This document shows positions 1 through 8,953 of a stretch of DNA of 64,000 nucleotides, piece by piece; the first letter of the stretch is position 1, and each line of letters opens with the position of its first letter. Source of the DNA: Pedobacter mucosus (lineage in GTDB: Bacteria > Bacteroidota > Bacteroidia > Sphingobacteriales > Sphingobacteriaceae). Under the pieces are notes generated by a model, which did not search any database, was not told the origin of the DNA, and worked only from the letters and a program-made list of their open reading frames with translations. Position numbers and translations under genes: made by a program. The stretch is taken from contig NZ_CP087585.1 of the NCBI RefSeq assembly GCF_022200785.1, positions 2,356,001 to 2,420,000 of the forward strand, given 5' to 3'.

Positions 1-364
1 TTTTACCTTCATAATCAGTAAATAAAACCGTCGGTTTCTTATTTTTATCGATAGACCATATTTGATTATTTTCATCAGCACAAACAATTAAGTTGCCTTT
101 TTGATCAAAATAAGTACCGTTTGCCCTACCCGATTTATCCATATACAGGCTTAATTTCCCATTAATATCATATTTCCAAATCTTATCGTTTGGTTGATCT
201 GTAAAAAAGACATTCCCTTGTTTATCAACTGAAGCACCCTCTGTAAACTTGAATTGTGAAGAAATTAGTTTTAAACTATCCTGATCAAATATTGGATTTT
301 TAGATTGTGCAATCGAGTTAAAAAAAAGAAAAGATAGAATTGAGAATAATACATACTTCATCAT
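1..364 (-). CDS. SMP-30/gluconolactonase-like secreted protein, 5' part only
   Basis: Reading the minus strand from the ATG at 364 (a second ATG follows at 361) gives 121 open codons that run off the window edge, so only the N-terminus is present. Residues 1 to about 19 form a signal peptide ending in SIAQS, so the product is probably exported. The part after it (EGASVDKQGNVFFTDQ, then KIWKYDINGK and IWSIDKNKKP) has the spaced Gly/Asp/Trp blades of the SMP-30/gluconolactonase (SGL) beta-propeller family, whose members hydrolyse sugar lactones or related esters with a bound divalent metal. The substrate cannot be told from this fragment. Confidence 0.78.
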   Translation of the reverse strand, partial: MMKYVLFSILSFLFFNSIAQSKNPIFDQDSLKLISSQFKFTEGASVDKQGNVFFTDQPNDKIWKYDINGKLSLYMDKSGRANGTYFDQKGNLIVCADENNQIWSIDKNKKPTVLFTDYEGK

Positions 365-463
365 AGGTTGATCGTAAATTTAAAGTTGTAAGTAATTATT
401 TAATCGCAAATAAAAATGGTTTAAACCAATGTTTTCAAACAAAAGAGGAAATGACAGATCAAT

Positions 464-2224
464 TTAACTCACCCTTTTTCCTTTAAGTAACATATCCAAC
501 GCATCATTTAATGTACCAGCTTTTTGCATTTCGCCTTCATTAACAAAATAAATTTCATCCGCACTTTCTATGGTATTGAGTCGATGCGCAATAATAACCA
601 AAGTGGTTTCTTTTGGTAATTTTTTCAGAATACTACTTAACAATTGTTCCGTTATCGTATCGATATTTGCGGTTGCTTCATCCAAAATTAACAATTCTGG
701 ATTACGCAAAACGGCTCTCATAAAAGCAATCAGTTGTTTCTGACCTAAACTTAAGCTTTCTGCTCCAGAAGATATTTGAGTATTTAAGCCTTCATCAAAT
801 ATGGCTAAAAGTGCATTTAAGTTTGCTTCTTCAATTATTTTTTCGAGTTCTACGTCACTTACATCTCTATATTTACTATTGCCATATAGTATATTTTCTT
901 TTACGGTGCCCGAAAATAAAAATGGTTCTTGTAAAATAAAGCCTATTTTCTGTGTCCGTTCTTCTGCACTAAAAGACCGGATATCTTTCCCATGCAACAA
1001 AATGGTCCCTTTTGTGGCATCATATAATCTTGAAATTAAAGAAGCTGTAGTTGTTTTGCCCCCACCCGTCGGACCAATCAAAGCATAGGTTTTTCCCTTT
1101 TCAAATTTCAAGTTTATGTTATGCAAAATTTCTTTCGAATCGCCATAAGAGAAATGAACGTTTTTAAACTCTATTAATGCATCAGAAGATTTATCATCCG
1201 TAGTTTCAATTTGACTTAAATTGGTATCTAGAAGTAGTATTTGAGAGATCCTATCCCAGCTGGCCATAGCAACTTGGAAACTTGTCCAAAGTGCTGCCAA
1301 TTGTCTTAATGGATTGTAAAAATTTGTTGCGTATGAAATATAACTTACTAATAAACCCAATGTAAAATTGCCAATAATAATTAAATGGATGCCAAATAAC
1401 AGCACGATCAATTGTGCAACGCTAGATAGCAACCCATATACTGGCACGAAGATATTGTTGGCTAATCCTGCGCCTATAGCTGTTTTGTAATTTTCTTTAT
1501 TGGCCTCGTCAAAGCGTTTTCTAAAATAATCTCTCCTGTTAAAAGCAATAATTACCTTAAAATTATTTAAGCTTTCTTGTATTTCGGCACTCATTCCGCC
1601 AACACTTTTTAAGTTTTTAGCATTCTTTTTCTTCACCCATGGGGATAAAATAGCCGTGAAAAGAACAATGATTATTGCTGGAGATAAGGCTGCAGCACCC
1701 AAATTTATATTAATAGAAAGCAAGAATATACCAGCACCTAACATGGTTACGATGCTGCCAATAAATTGCATTAAAGACTGCGAAAAAAACTGATTTAATT
1801 TATCGGTATCATTATTTACTCTTGAAATTAAATCTCCGGCTTTATTCTGATTAAAAAATGAAACGGGTAATTCTTGTAACTTGTTGAAAATCGCGTTGCG
1901 CAAAGTATACAACATCCTTTGACCAACGCCGCCCATTAATTTAGTTTGCGTGTAGCCTGTAACCATCGCCACTAAATAAATAACTAAGAGAATTCCACTA
2001 AAAATTAGAACCCCATGAAATTGTTTTGTGCGGATATAGGTGTCAATCGTGTGCCCAATTAAAAGAGGACCAAGCAATAACAAACCAGAATTTACTAAAA
2101 TGGCTATGAGTGCCAGCCAAAGATTTTTTCGCTCCGCATCTATTAATTTTAACAATCTTTTAAGCGCTTTAAAAGTAGATTGCTTTTCCTGCTGTGCTGT
2201 TAGCTGGTTAAGATTGTAGTTCAT
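464..2224 (-). CDS. ABC exporter half-transporter (TMD-NBD), subunit 2 of a heterodimer
   Basis: Six-helix ABC exporter membrane domain (about residues 40-320 of 586) followed by a nucleotide-binding domain with Walker A GPTGGGKTTT, signature LSLGQ and Walker B LLILDEATANID with the catalytic Glu present. The signature deviates from LSGGQ. The open frame extends upstream to 2263, but I prefer the ATG at 2224 (MNYNLNQLTAQQ) because it overlaps the preceding gene by only 17 nt. It lies directly behind a second half-transporter, so the two probably form one heterodimer of the BmrCD/TM287-288 type in the inner membrane, exporting drugs, lipids or peptides. The substrate is not visible. Confidence 0.9.
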   Translation of the reverse strand: MNYNLNQLTAQQEKQSTFKALKRLLKLIDAERKNLWLALIAILVNSGLLLLGPLLIGHTIDTYIRTKQFHGVLIFSGILLVIYLVAMVTGYTQTKLMGGVGQRMLYTLRNAIFNKLQELPVSFFNQNKAGDLISRVNNDTDKLNQFFSQSLMQFIGSIVTMLGAGIFLLSININLGAAALSPAIIIVLFTAILSPWVKKKNAKNLKSVGGMSAEIQESLNNFKVIIAFNRRDYFRKRFDEANKENYKTAIGAGLANNIFVPVYGLLSSVAQLIVLLFGIHLIIIGNFTLGLLVSYISYATNFYNPLRQLAALWTSFQVAMASWDRISQILLLDTNLSQIETTDDKSSDALIEFKNVHFSYGDSKEILHNINLKFEKGKTYALIGPTGGGKTTTASLISRLYDATKGTILLHGKDIRSFSAEERTQKIGFILQEPFLFSGTVKENILYGNSKYRDVSDVELEKIIEEANLNALLAIFDEGLNTQISSGAESLSLGQKQLIAFMRAVLRNPELLILDEATANIDTITEQLLSSILKKLPKETTLVIIAHRLNTIESADEIYFVNEGEMQKAGTLNDALDMLLKGKRVS

Positions 2225-3944
2225 AATTGCTGGTACTCTGTTGTGAATTATATATCTGAACATATTCCGGACTACTTTTTAGTAGCTCCTGATGTGTTCC
2301 TTCGGCGATGACTTCGCCTTGCATTAGCAAAATAACTTTATCGTAATTTTCTACTGAAGCTATTTTTTGAGTAACGGATAAAAGTGTTAAACTCGGGTAA
2401 TTACGTTGAATATTCTCCAGAATTCGCTTTTCAGTATTGGCGTCTACCCGAGCCGTAAAATCATCCAATAGAAGAATTTTTGGATTAACAGCCAGTGCCC
2501 TTGCTAACATGATCCGCTGTTTTTGGCCGCCAGATAAACTGCTTCCACGTTCAGAAACAATGGTATTCAACTTTTCTGGCAGGGCATCTACAAAAACTTT
2601 CAATTCGGCTGTTTCAATTGCTTTCGACAAAGATTCATCAGTTACAGTGTCGCTAAAAGCAATATTTTCCCGAATACTCATGTTAAAAATAATGCTATCC
2701 TGAAACACAAACCCTACTTGTTTATGAAAACTTTCTTGCTCGTAGTCGGTGATTTTCTTTCCGTCGAAAAAAATGTCACCAGTATCAGAAGCGATTAATC
2801 CAGTTAAAATATAAAGCAACTGCGTTTTCCCAGCCGCTGTAGGACCAATAATTGCTGTTTTAGATCCTGCTTTAGCCGTAAAAGAAATATTTTTTAGAAT
2901 TGGTTTCTGTTCCAGCTTCAAAGAGATATTATTTACTTTAACATCGCCGATCAATTTTTCATTAAGGGTTCCAGGATGTTTAACTTCTGGTTCATTTAAA
3001 ACCGTTTCTATTCTCTGGTAAGATGCCGTTGCTTGAGCAATGACATTACTCATGAAACCAATGATCAAAATAGGGAAAATGATTAGCGATAAATAACTGT
3101 TAAATGCGGTAAACTCACCTAAAGTCATGCTATTATTAATCACGAAATGCCCACCTAAAACCAAAATACACAAGCCAGAAAAGTTAGCGACGAACACTAT
3201 AATCGGAATTAAACTTGCAAAAAGGCGTAAAATGGATAGACCCAAATCCCTGGCTTTAGCATTCGCATCCAAAAATTTATTGTACTCAAGTTGTTGCGAA
3301 TTAATTACCCGAATTAAGGCAGAACCTAAAATACTTTCGCTAATTACTTTATTTAACCAGTCAATAACTTCTCTGCTTTTTTTGAAAAGAACCCTTACTT
3401 TGCTTAATACATAAAAAAAAGCTCCACCAATAATTGGCACAATTGCTATTACACAAAGGGCAAGTTTCCAGTTAATCATCAAAAGCAAAATGCTTGCTCC
3501 AACAATTAAAAATAAAGATGAAGCGATGGAAACAATAGCCTGCGAAACGAACATTTTTATCGAGTCTGCATCAGAAGTTAAATTGGTAAGCAATTTTGAA
3601 GGATTTGCCTGTATAATGTAAGCATGACTTTGTCTCGAAATTTGGTTGGAAAGTTTAGCCCTTAAATCTCTAGCGACTTTTTCTGATGCATAAGTTTGCA
3701 CAATGCTCTGTAAATAAGTAAAGATAAAAACAAGAATAATAGCTAAGCCAAATTGTATTAAAATGGGTTCGTATTGAAATGTTTTATTTGTGTAAGCATC
3801 AATTCCGTGAGCAATTATTTTTGGCAAAAGTAAATTGATACCATTACTTAAAAGGGCAAAAAGAATTAATAAGAAAACTAACCCTTTATATGCTGCGAGT
3901 AGGCTAAAAATACTTGGTTTTTTGGCCCCCTTAGGTTTTTCCAT
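2208..3944 (-). CDS. ABC exporter half-transporter (TMD-NBD), subunit 1 of a heterodimer
   Basis: 578 residues: six predicted membrane helices (about 20-300), then an NBD with Walker A GPTAAGKT, Q-loop VFQDS, signature LSGGQKQR and Walker B ILLLDDFTARVD. The residue after the Walker B Asp is Asp, not the catalytic Glu. In heterodimeric exporters this Asp sits opposite the non-canonical signature of the partner, and the downstream gene does carry LSLGQ, so the pair should have one degenerate and one working ATP site. The two genes are translationally coupled (17 nt overlap). A general multidrug or lipid exporter is the safest call. Confidence 0.9.
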   Translation of the reverse strand: MEKPKGAKKPSIFSLLAAYKGLVFLLILFALLSNGINLLLPKIIAHGIDAYTNKTFQYEPILIQFGLAIILVFIFTYLQSIVQTYASEKVARDLRAKLSNQISRQSHAYIIQANPSKLLTNLTSDADSIKMFVSQAIVSIASSLFLIVGASILLLMINWKLALCVIAIVPIIGGAFFYVLSKVRVLFKKSREVIDWLNKVISESILGSALIRVINSQQLEYNKFLDANAKARDLGLSILRLFASLIPIIVFVANFSGLCILVLGGHFVINNSMTLGEFTAFNSYLSLIIFPILIIGFMSNVIAQATASYQRIETVLNEPEVKHPGTLNEKLIGDVKVNNISLKLEQKPILKNISFTAKAGSKTAIIGPTAAGKTQLLYILTGLIASDTGDIFFDGKKITDYEQESFHKQVGFVFQDSIIFNMSIRENIAFSDTVTDESLSKAIETAELKVFVDALPEKLNTIVSERGSSLSGGQKQRIMLARALAVNPKILLLDDFTARVDANTEKRILENIQRNYPSLTLLSVTQKIASVENYDKVILLMQGEVIAEGTHQELLKSSPEYVQIYNSQQSTSNYELQS

Positions 3945-4096
3945 GTTTAGTATGAACTTTTATAAAGAGCAAATTTAATCCATTTATTTGAATACTATAA
4001 GGTTTAGTTATACTTTGAAGTCAAATTCTGACAGATCTATCTTAAACAATGCACCTCCGCTAAATAATTAAAGACCAATTTGCAGCTAAACATTGT

Positions 4097-4104
4097 TAAC
4101 TTTG
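4097..4104 (+). promoter_or_regulatory. -7 promoter element upstream of the cvfB-like gene
   Basis: TAACTTTG is an exact match to the Bacteroidota -7 consensus TAnnTTTG, 41 nt before the ATG at 4146. No good TTTG lies at the normal 19-21 nt distance (the nearest leaves only 14), so the call rests on the -7 box alone. Confidence 0.5.
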
Positions 4105-4145
4105 CTCAACTAATAGCCATTGAAGAAAATGGCTAACCAATACAT

Positions 4146-5000
4146 ATGATTGAAATAGGAAAATACAACGAATTACGCGTTCTAAGCAAAACTGAAGCTG
4201 GTTTAAATTTAACAGATGGAGATAAATTAGTCCTTCTACCCTACCTGCATGTACCTAAAGGCATCGAAATAGGCGATAATTTGAGCGTTTTTGTTTTTAT
4301 ACAAAAAGATGGAAGATTAACTGGAACAACACAAAAGGCCTATGCAAGTGTTGGCGATTTTGCTTTCTTAAAAGTAGTTTCTGATGGAGATGAAGGTGTT
4401 TTTATGGATCTAGGGATTGATAAAGACGTTTTTGTACCAGAACGTGAGCAAAAAAGGCCAATGCAAAAAGGTTATCAATACGTTGTTCATGTTTATTTAG
4501 ATGAAGGTAATGACCGATTATTGGCTTCCTCCAAATTATATGATTTTGTTGAAGAAGAAAATTTCGAATTTGAAGTTGGCGACGAAGTAAGTTTATTAAT
4601 TACCGAAGAAACTGATTTAGGTTTTAACGCCATAATTGATAATAAATACATTGGCCTATTATACAACAATGAGGTTTTTGATAACATTCAGCCAGGTGAT
4701 AAACGAAAGGGCTGGATTAAAACCATTAGAGTTGATGGAAAAATAGATTTAACATTGCAACCAAGTGGTTACGGTCATATTTTAGACTCTAAAGTAATGA
4801 TTATGAGAGAACTAATTAAAAGTGGCGGCGTGATAGAATTAGGTGATAAAAGTACGCCAGATGAAATCTATCATCGTTTTCAGATTAGTAAAAGTGCCTT
4901 CAAAAAAACGATTGGTTCTCTTTATAAGGAACGTTTAATAACCATTTCTGATACGGAAATTATGTTGTTAACGGATGATGAGGAAGAAGATTCTGAATAA
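4146..5000 (+). CDS. CvfB-like S1-domain RNA-binding protein
   Basis: 284 residues with the layout of the CvfB/YitL family: tandem OB-fold S1-like domains in the first two thirds (for example FLKVVSDGDEGVFMDLG, about residues 75-90, and VSLLITEETDLGFNAIID further on), then a C-terminal winged-helix domain (about 220-275). CvfB proteins bind RNA and act as post-transcriptional regulators, controlling virulence factors in Staphylococcus; the target in Bacteroidota is unknown. The gene stands alone between divergent and convergent neighbours, has its own -7 box, and ends before a shared hairpin terminator. The acidic tail DDEEEDSE is typical of the family. Confidence 0.85.
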   Translation: MIEIGKYNELRVLSKTEAGLNLTDGDKLVLLPYLHVPKGIEIGDNLSVFVFIQKDGRLTGTTQKAYASVGDFAFLKVVSDGDEGVFMDLGIDKDVFVPEREQKRPMQKGYQYVVHVYLDEGNDRLLASSKLYDFVEEENFEFEVGDEVSLLITEETDLGFNAIIDNKYIGLLYNNEVFDNIQPGDKRKGWIKTIRVDGKIDLTLQPSGYGHILDSKVMIMRELIKSGGVIELGDKSTPDEIYHRFQISKSAFKKTIGSLYKERLITISDTEIMLLTDDEEEDSE

Positions 5001-5014
5001 ATTAATATAAATAT

Positions 5015-5050
5015 GGAAACACTGATGAACTTTCAAAAGTCAGTGTTTCC
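5015..5050. terminator. Bidirectional hairpin terminator between convergent genes
   Basis: Perfect 11-bp inverted repeat GGAAACACTGA / TCAGTGTTTCC with a 14-nt loop, lying 15 nt after the cvfB-like stop and 13 nt beyond the stop of the convergent 4HB_MCP gene. The T-run is short on both sides, so it may work mainly by its stem. Confidence 0.7.
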
Positions 5051-5062
5051 TTAACCATACTT

Positions 5063-5734
5063 TTAATTCAAATTATATTTATCGTTTTTGATTTTCACAG
5101 CGTTTGAAGCCGAAACAATTCCTACGATTAAAATACCAATCGCAATTGCTAACACAATTTGAAAAGTTGAATAGATCTTTGTTCCCAGAACAAAAACCTT
5201 TGAGTCGGTAACTAACTTATCTCCGACCTTCGACTGAATTTTCACCAAGGCCGATAATCTTTCCAAAGATTTTAAAGAAGCATTACGACCTACAACGTTA
5301 TAATTTTCTTTGCGTTCAACACCAACCATCGCAACTAATTTTGCTTCAATTATTTTTTGAATGGCCAAAGCATTTTTTAAATCAGCTAAAAAATCTTTTT
5401 CTTGTTTAACTAAAAATGTTAATTCAAATTTATTGATAATAGAATCTATCTTTCTATTGTGCGTGAGGAGTTGATCAGAAAGACGGTTTGCATGAATTTC
5501 TTGCGAAGACAGATGCGCATTCTCAAGTATTGATTTTTTCTGATAAAGATTTTCTGCTATGAAATATAAGTCTGTAGCAGGCACTAGCCTATCATTATAC
5601 ATGGAAATAAATGATGTATTTATCTTTTCGACACTCTTATCTTCCAAAAAACGGATAAGTAAAGTGCAGCACATAATTGCGAAAAGGAAGAAGGCAATTT
5701 TCAACTTACTTTTAAAACTGAAAGAAATTTTCAT
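5063..5734 (-). CDS. Membrane-anchored MCP-type four-helix-bundle (4HB_MCP) sensor domain protein
   Basis: 223 residues: a membrane helix at about 11-27, a helical periplasmic region containing the 4HB_MCP hallmark MYNDRLVPATDLYFIAENLY, a second membrane helix at about 190-210, and only a dozen cytoplasmic residues. 4HB_MCP domains are ligand sensors of chemoreceptors and histidine kinases, but this protein has no HAMP, kinase or methyl-accepting part. It must signal through a partner or act as a small stress/ligand-binding membrane protein. No chemotaxis genes lie nearby. Function unknown. Confidence 0.75.
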   Translation of the reverse strand: MKISFSFKSKLKIAFFLFAIMCCTLLIRFLEDKSVEKINTSFISMYNDRLVPATDLYFIAENLYQKKSILENAHLSSQEIHANRLSDQLLTHNRKIDSIINKFELTFLVKQEKDFLADLKNALAIQKIIEAKLVAMVGVERKENYNVVGRNASLKSLERLSALVKIQSKVGDKLVTDSKVFVLGTKIYSTFQIVLAIAIGILIVGIVSASNAVKIKNDKYNLN

Positions 5735-5812
5735 AATTTATTGGTTAGCCTGGTTAATATAAGGATTTAAAATCAACCCTCGAGTTAAAGCTAGCAACTG
5801 CAATAAATTAAA

Positions 5813-7246
5813 CTAAAAATAATCTTCTTGAGCCGTTTTAGCAAAGAGCTGAGGCGCAAAATTAACAAGATACAATTCTTTTTTTGCTCGGGTTACTGCA
5901 GTATATAGCCAACGTAAAAAGTCTAAATTGATCATTTCCTCTGTTAAATATCCTTGATCGGCGAACACAGCATCCCATTGGCCACCTTGTGCTTTATGGC
6001 AAGTTACCGCATAGGCAAATTTAATTTGTAAGGCGTTATAAAATGGATCTTGCTTAATGGCAAGCATCCTCTGCCGCTTGTTAGCAATGTGTTCGTAATC
6101 TTCGTTTAGTCCATCAAACAGCTTTTTATTTTGCTCATAAGGCAGATTTGCAGTTTCAATATTTAAGGTATCCAGCATTACTTTACAGCTAATCTGCCCG
6201 GCGGCCGGGAAATCCATAAACTCTAAAGTTGCATCAGCGAAACGGAAACCATAACGCTCTTCTTCACCTCGAACCCGTATAACTTTTGCCATATCGCCGT
6301 TTGCAATAAAAGCAGTTTCCTCATTTTCAGGTAGCCAAAAATAATTATTTCTAACCACCATAATTTGGTCGCCACCCGTTAATTCTTCCTCACGATAAAG
6401 CAACCTTGCCCTAATTTGTTGATTGTAAACATTAGCAGATTTATTTGATCGGCACACCACTAAGGTATTCTCCATTCCGAACTTTCGATATGCATATTCA
6501 AGCCCTTCAACCAATCGGGCACCAGCCATATTGTAAATATCTTTATAATTTTTAGTTAGAAATTTAGGCAAAGGATGCTCAGGATTTTTTAAAATTTGAT
6601 TTCTTAACATGGTCGCATTTGCTAAAATTCCAGATTTCTTTTCTTGCCGAACCACCTCTTTTAATTCGACAGATGAAATTGATAAAGCAAATTTATCCTT
6701 AAGGTATTTTTCATTTAAAGCCGGACTATCCAAGCTCCCAACCGGTGGCAATTGAGCCGTATCACCAACAAATAAAAGGAAACAATTTTTCTTATTATAA
6801 ACAAATTCAAGCAAATCCCTTAAGATAGAAGAGCCAGTTTCGTTAAACTCATCGGCAATCATAGATGCCTCGTCGATTATAAATAACGTATTTTCTGAAA
6901 GATTTGGCGCCAATTGAAATTGCATTTCTGGTGATGTTGCAGACCGCTTTCTATAAATTCTTTTATGGATGGTTAATGCTTTTCGATACGAATATTGGCT
7001 CATTACTTTTGCCGCCCGACCAGTTGGCGCTAATAATTCGCTTCGGAGGCTAAATTTGGCTAAAACTTTAACCAAAGCGGCTACAGAAGTAGTTTTTCCT
7101 GTTCCAGCATATCCCTTTAAAACAAAACACCGATATTCATCTTCTTGCTGTAAAAACACAGACATCCGTTCGCAAAAAAGCAACTGCTCTTTAGTTGGTG
7201 TATGGTTATATGCTTCAGCAATAAGTTTACTCTTATCTAGGTACAT
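5813..7246 (-). CDS. RecD-like superfamily 1 DNA helicase (AAA_30/UvrD_C_2)
   Basis: 477 residues with Walker A GYAGTGKTT at 45-53, Walker B LFIIDEASMI, a GDTAQLPPVG motif III and, near the C-terminus, AYAVTCHKAQGGQWDAVF and RWLYTAVTRAKKELYLV (motifs V and VI of UvrD_C_2). This is the architecture of the short RecD2/Dda-like 5'-to-3' helicases common in Bacteroidota. It lacks the N-terminal HhH part of RecD2 and is not next to recB or recC, so it is probably a stand-alone helicase in repair or replication-fork processing. Confidence 0.87.
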   Translation of the reverse strand: MYLDKSKLIAEAYNHTPTKEQLLFCERMSVFLQQEDEYRCFVLKGYAGTGKTTSVAALVKVLAKFSLRSELLAPTGRAAKVMSQYSYRKALTIHKRIYRKRSATSPEMQFQLAPNLSENTLFIIDEASMIADEFNETGSSILRDLLEFVYNKKNCFLLFVGDTAQLPPVGSLDSPALNEKYLKDKFALSISSVELKEVVRQEKKSGILANATMLRNQILKNPEHPLPKFLTKNYKDIYNMAGARLVEGLEYAYRKFGMENTLVVCRSNKSANVYNQQIRARLLYREEELTGGDQIMVVRNNYFWLPENEETAFIANGDMAKVIRVRGEEERYGFRFADATLEFMDFPAAGQISCKVMLDTLNIETANLPYEQNKKLFDGLNEDYEHIANKRQRMLAIKQDPFYNALQIKFAYAVTCHKAQGGQWDAVFADQGYLTEEMINLDFLRWLYTAVTRAKKELYLVNFAPQLFAKTAQEDYF

Positions 7247-7349
7247 TTATTTTAGTAAATGATTTATTATTAAAATGTTTTGAAAAGCATTAAATGTGCT
7301 AATCGGTTTAAGCAGTCCGTCTTTCCGCTATATCTTTTCATAAACTGCT

Positions 7350-7411
7350 GTCATGCTGAGGAACGAAGCATCTGTTTCATCGCTTGAAGATTCTTCGTTC
7401 CTCAGAATGAC
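7350..7411. repeat. Palindromic dispersed repeat, family A
   Basis: Two 23-nt arms, starting GTCATGCTGAGGAACGAAG (7350-7372) and GATTCTTCGTTCCTCAG (7389-7411), are reverse complements with two mismatches and a 16-nt spacer, able to form one long hairpin. A degenerate relative lies at 59982-60037. The element sits between two minus-strand genes and contains no ORF. Confidence 0.75.
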
Positions 7412-7536
7412 ATTATGAACAAAGTTGCTGCAAATATAAAAGTATACCGCTTCAATGCGGTTTAAATGGCAAAGATAGATGCCTTTTTAAAAGTTAGTAC
7501 CCGCCTAAATAATAATGCAATGCGTAAAATTACAAA

Positions 7537-8676
7537 TTACAATAACAAAGTTTCAATACGATGCGCCATCACCATATGCTGCTTTTTGCTCCAACTAAAA
7601 ATAGTAAAATGTCCATCTTGCGAAGCGACTAAACCGATTGCTTGTGGCTGATCGTTTACAAATTGTGCGACAGAAAAATGCCTTGTTCCGCCCAATTGTC
7701 CAGGATATAAAATTTTGTCTTCGCCTCCAATTATTGGCTCCGAAAAAGCAATCTGATCAACTGTTGGTTTGCCTTTTGCTCGTCCAATTTTTGCTCCAAA
7801 AGCAATTAAATCGAATTGATCATTTATAATTGTTGCACCATCAACAGCAGTTAAACCAGCTAAATGCTCTACTTCACGACGTAAAGCACCCTGCGAAAAA
7901 ATTTCGCTTTGGTTGCCGCTTTGTTTAGCCAAGTTAGATAAACCACAAAAAGGCGGCTCTACTAAATATTGTATAGGTTGAATAATCGATTCTGCCCATA
8001 GCTTATCATTTTTAGGAACAATTAGTAAAGCACCACCACGGCCATGGGCACGCATGGAAACGGAAAATTGGATTAAAATATTTATCGGATCATTCCAACT
8101 TGCTAACACGGTCAAATCTAATAAAGCTTCTAAAATCGGCGGACAATCACGATTTTCGCAGCTAGTACCGTCAACAATTCTAATCTGTTCGCCCTTTAAA
8201 ACGGCTACGTTTGTGTATTTTCCAATACCATAAATCCTGCGATGTTTAATCACGATAAGCCCGGGTTCAGAAACATCTACCACAAAACAGAAATTAGGAA
8301 TATTAAGCGTTGTGCCCCAGATAAAAAGTTCACCGTCTTCTTCCCAAACTCCTAAATGTATACCAGAACGTTCAATACCAGGTGCTATTTTGGTAAGTGT
8401 ATTTGCATTTAGCGCAAGTTTTTTAGCAAACTTTAAAGGTTTCGAAGTTTGAGAAGGAGGTAAAAACGCTATCGATATTCGTGGCGAATGCCCTTCTTCT
8501 TTACGTAAACTACTCCAGAAAGCAACATCTATTAATGCTTCAATTGTTTTTTTATCCGGTTGGGTTGCCAAATCAACCTCACCTTGCGCTAATGCATTTG
8601 CATGTAATTTTATAAAATGTTGTTCAATTGTACTCGCAATCGTATTTGCGGCTTTATAAGTAGGCTTATAACTCAT
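7537..8676 (-). CDS. DACNV-type diadenylate-cyclase-like protein
   Basis: 379 residues, no signal peptide or membrane segment. The C-terminal part carries two motifs of the DisA_N/DAC fold: DGA at 279-281 (AVDGATIIND) and GTRH at 330-333 (LGGTRHFSVAQ), followed by the strand SQDGHFTIF. In active cyclases the second motif is RHR; here it is RHF. This matches what I know as DACNV, a DAC-related putative nucleotide-sensor domain with a dedicated N-terminal region. It may make, bind or sense c-di-AMP or another nucleotide; the sequence does not settle which. Upstream, TAAATTCG lies 3 nt before the ATG and may be a degenerate -7 box. Confidence 0.7.
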   Translation of the reverse strand: MSYKPTYKAANTIASTIEQHFIKLHANALAQGEVDLATQPDKKTIEALIDVAFWSSLRKEEGHSPRISIAFLPPSQTSKPLKFAKKLALNANTLTKIAPGIERSGIHLGVWEEDGELFIWGTTLNIPNFCFVVDVSEPGLIVIKHRRIYGIGKYTNVAVLKGEQIRIVDGTSCENRDCPPILEALLDLTVLASWNDPINILIQFSVSMRAHGRGGALLIVPKNDKLWAESIIQPIQYLVEPPFCGLSNLAKQSGNQSEIFSQGALRREVEHLAGLTAVDGATIINDQFDLIAFGAKIGRAKGKPTVDQIAFSEPIIGGEDKILYPGQLGGTRHFSVAQFVNDQPQAIGLVASQDGHFTIFSWSKKQHMVMAHRIETLLL

Positions 8677-8915
8677 GGTCGAATTTAAGCTGAATATTTT
8701 GATTTTTTTATAGGTTAAAGGTTTGATTTTGGTAAAAAGATTAAGAATTTATTGCCAAGGTTTTCATCGTTTACACACAGGAAAATTTGTAAATATTTCA
8801 ATGATTAACTCATCCAGAAATACTTAAATACATTTTACGAAAAGATTATTTGTTTTTAAAACCACAACATGAATAGTCGCTTTTAATTTGGAAAAAACTA
8901 AAAACTTCCCCTTGC

Positions 8916-8948
8916 TTTGCGGTTAATACCTAAAAAACTCTATTTTTG
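8916..8948 (+). promoter_or_regulatory. Promoter of the DUF3822-rsmD operon (leaderless type)
   Basis: TTTG (8916-8919), 21-nt spacer and TATTTTTG (8941-8948) match the Bacteroidota -33/-7 consensus. The -7 box ends 5 nt before the ATG at 8954, so the transcript should start at or next to the start codon. Confidence 0.65.
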
Positions 8949-8953
8949 TTTTG

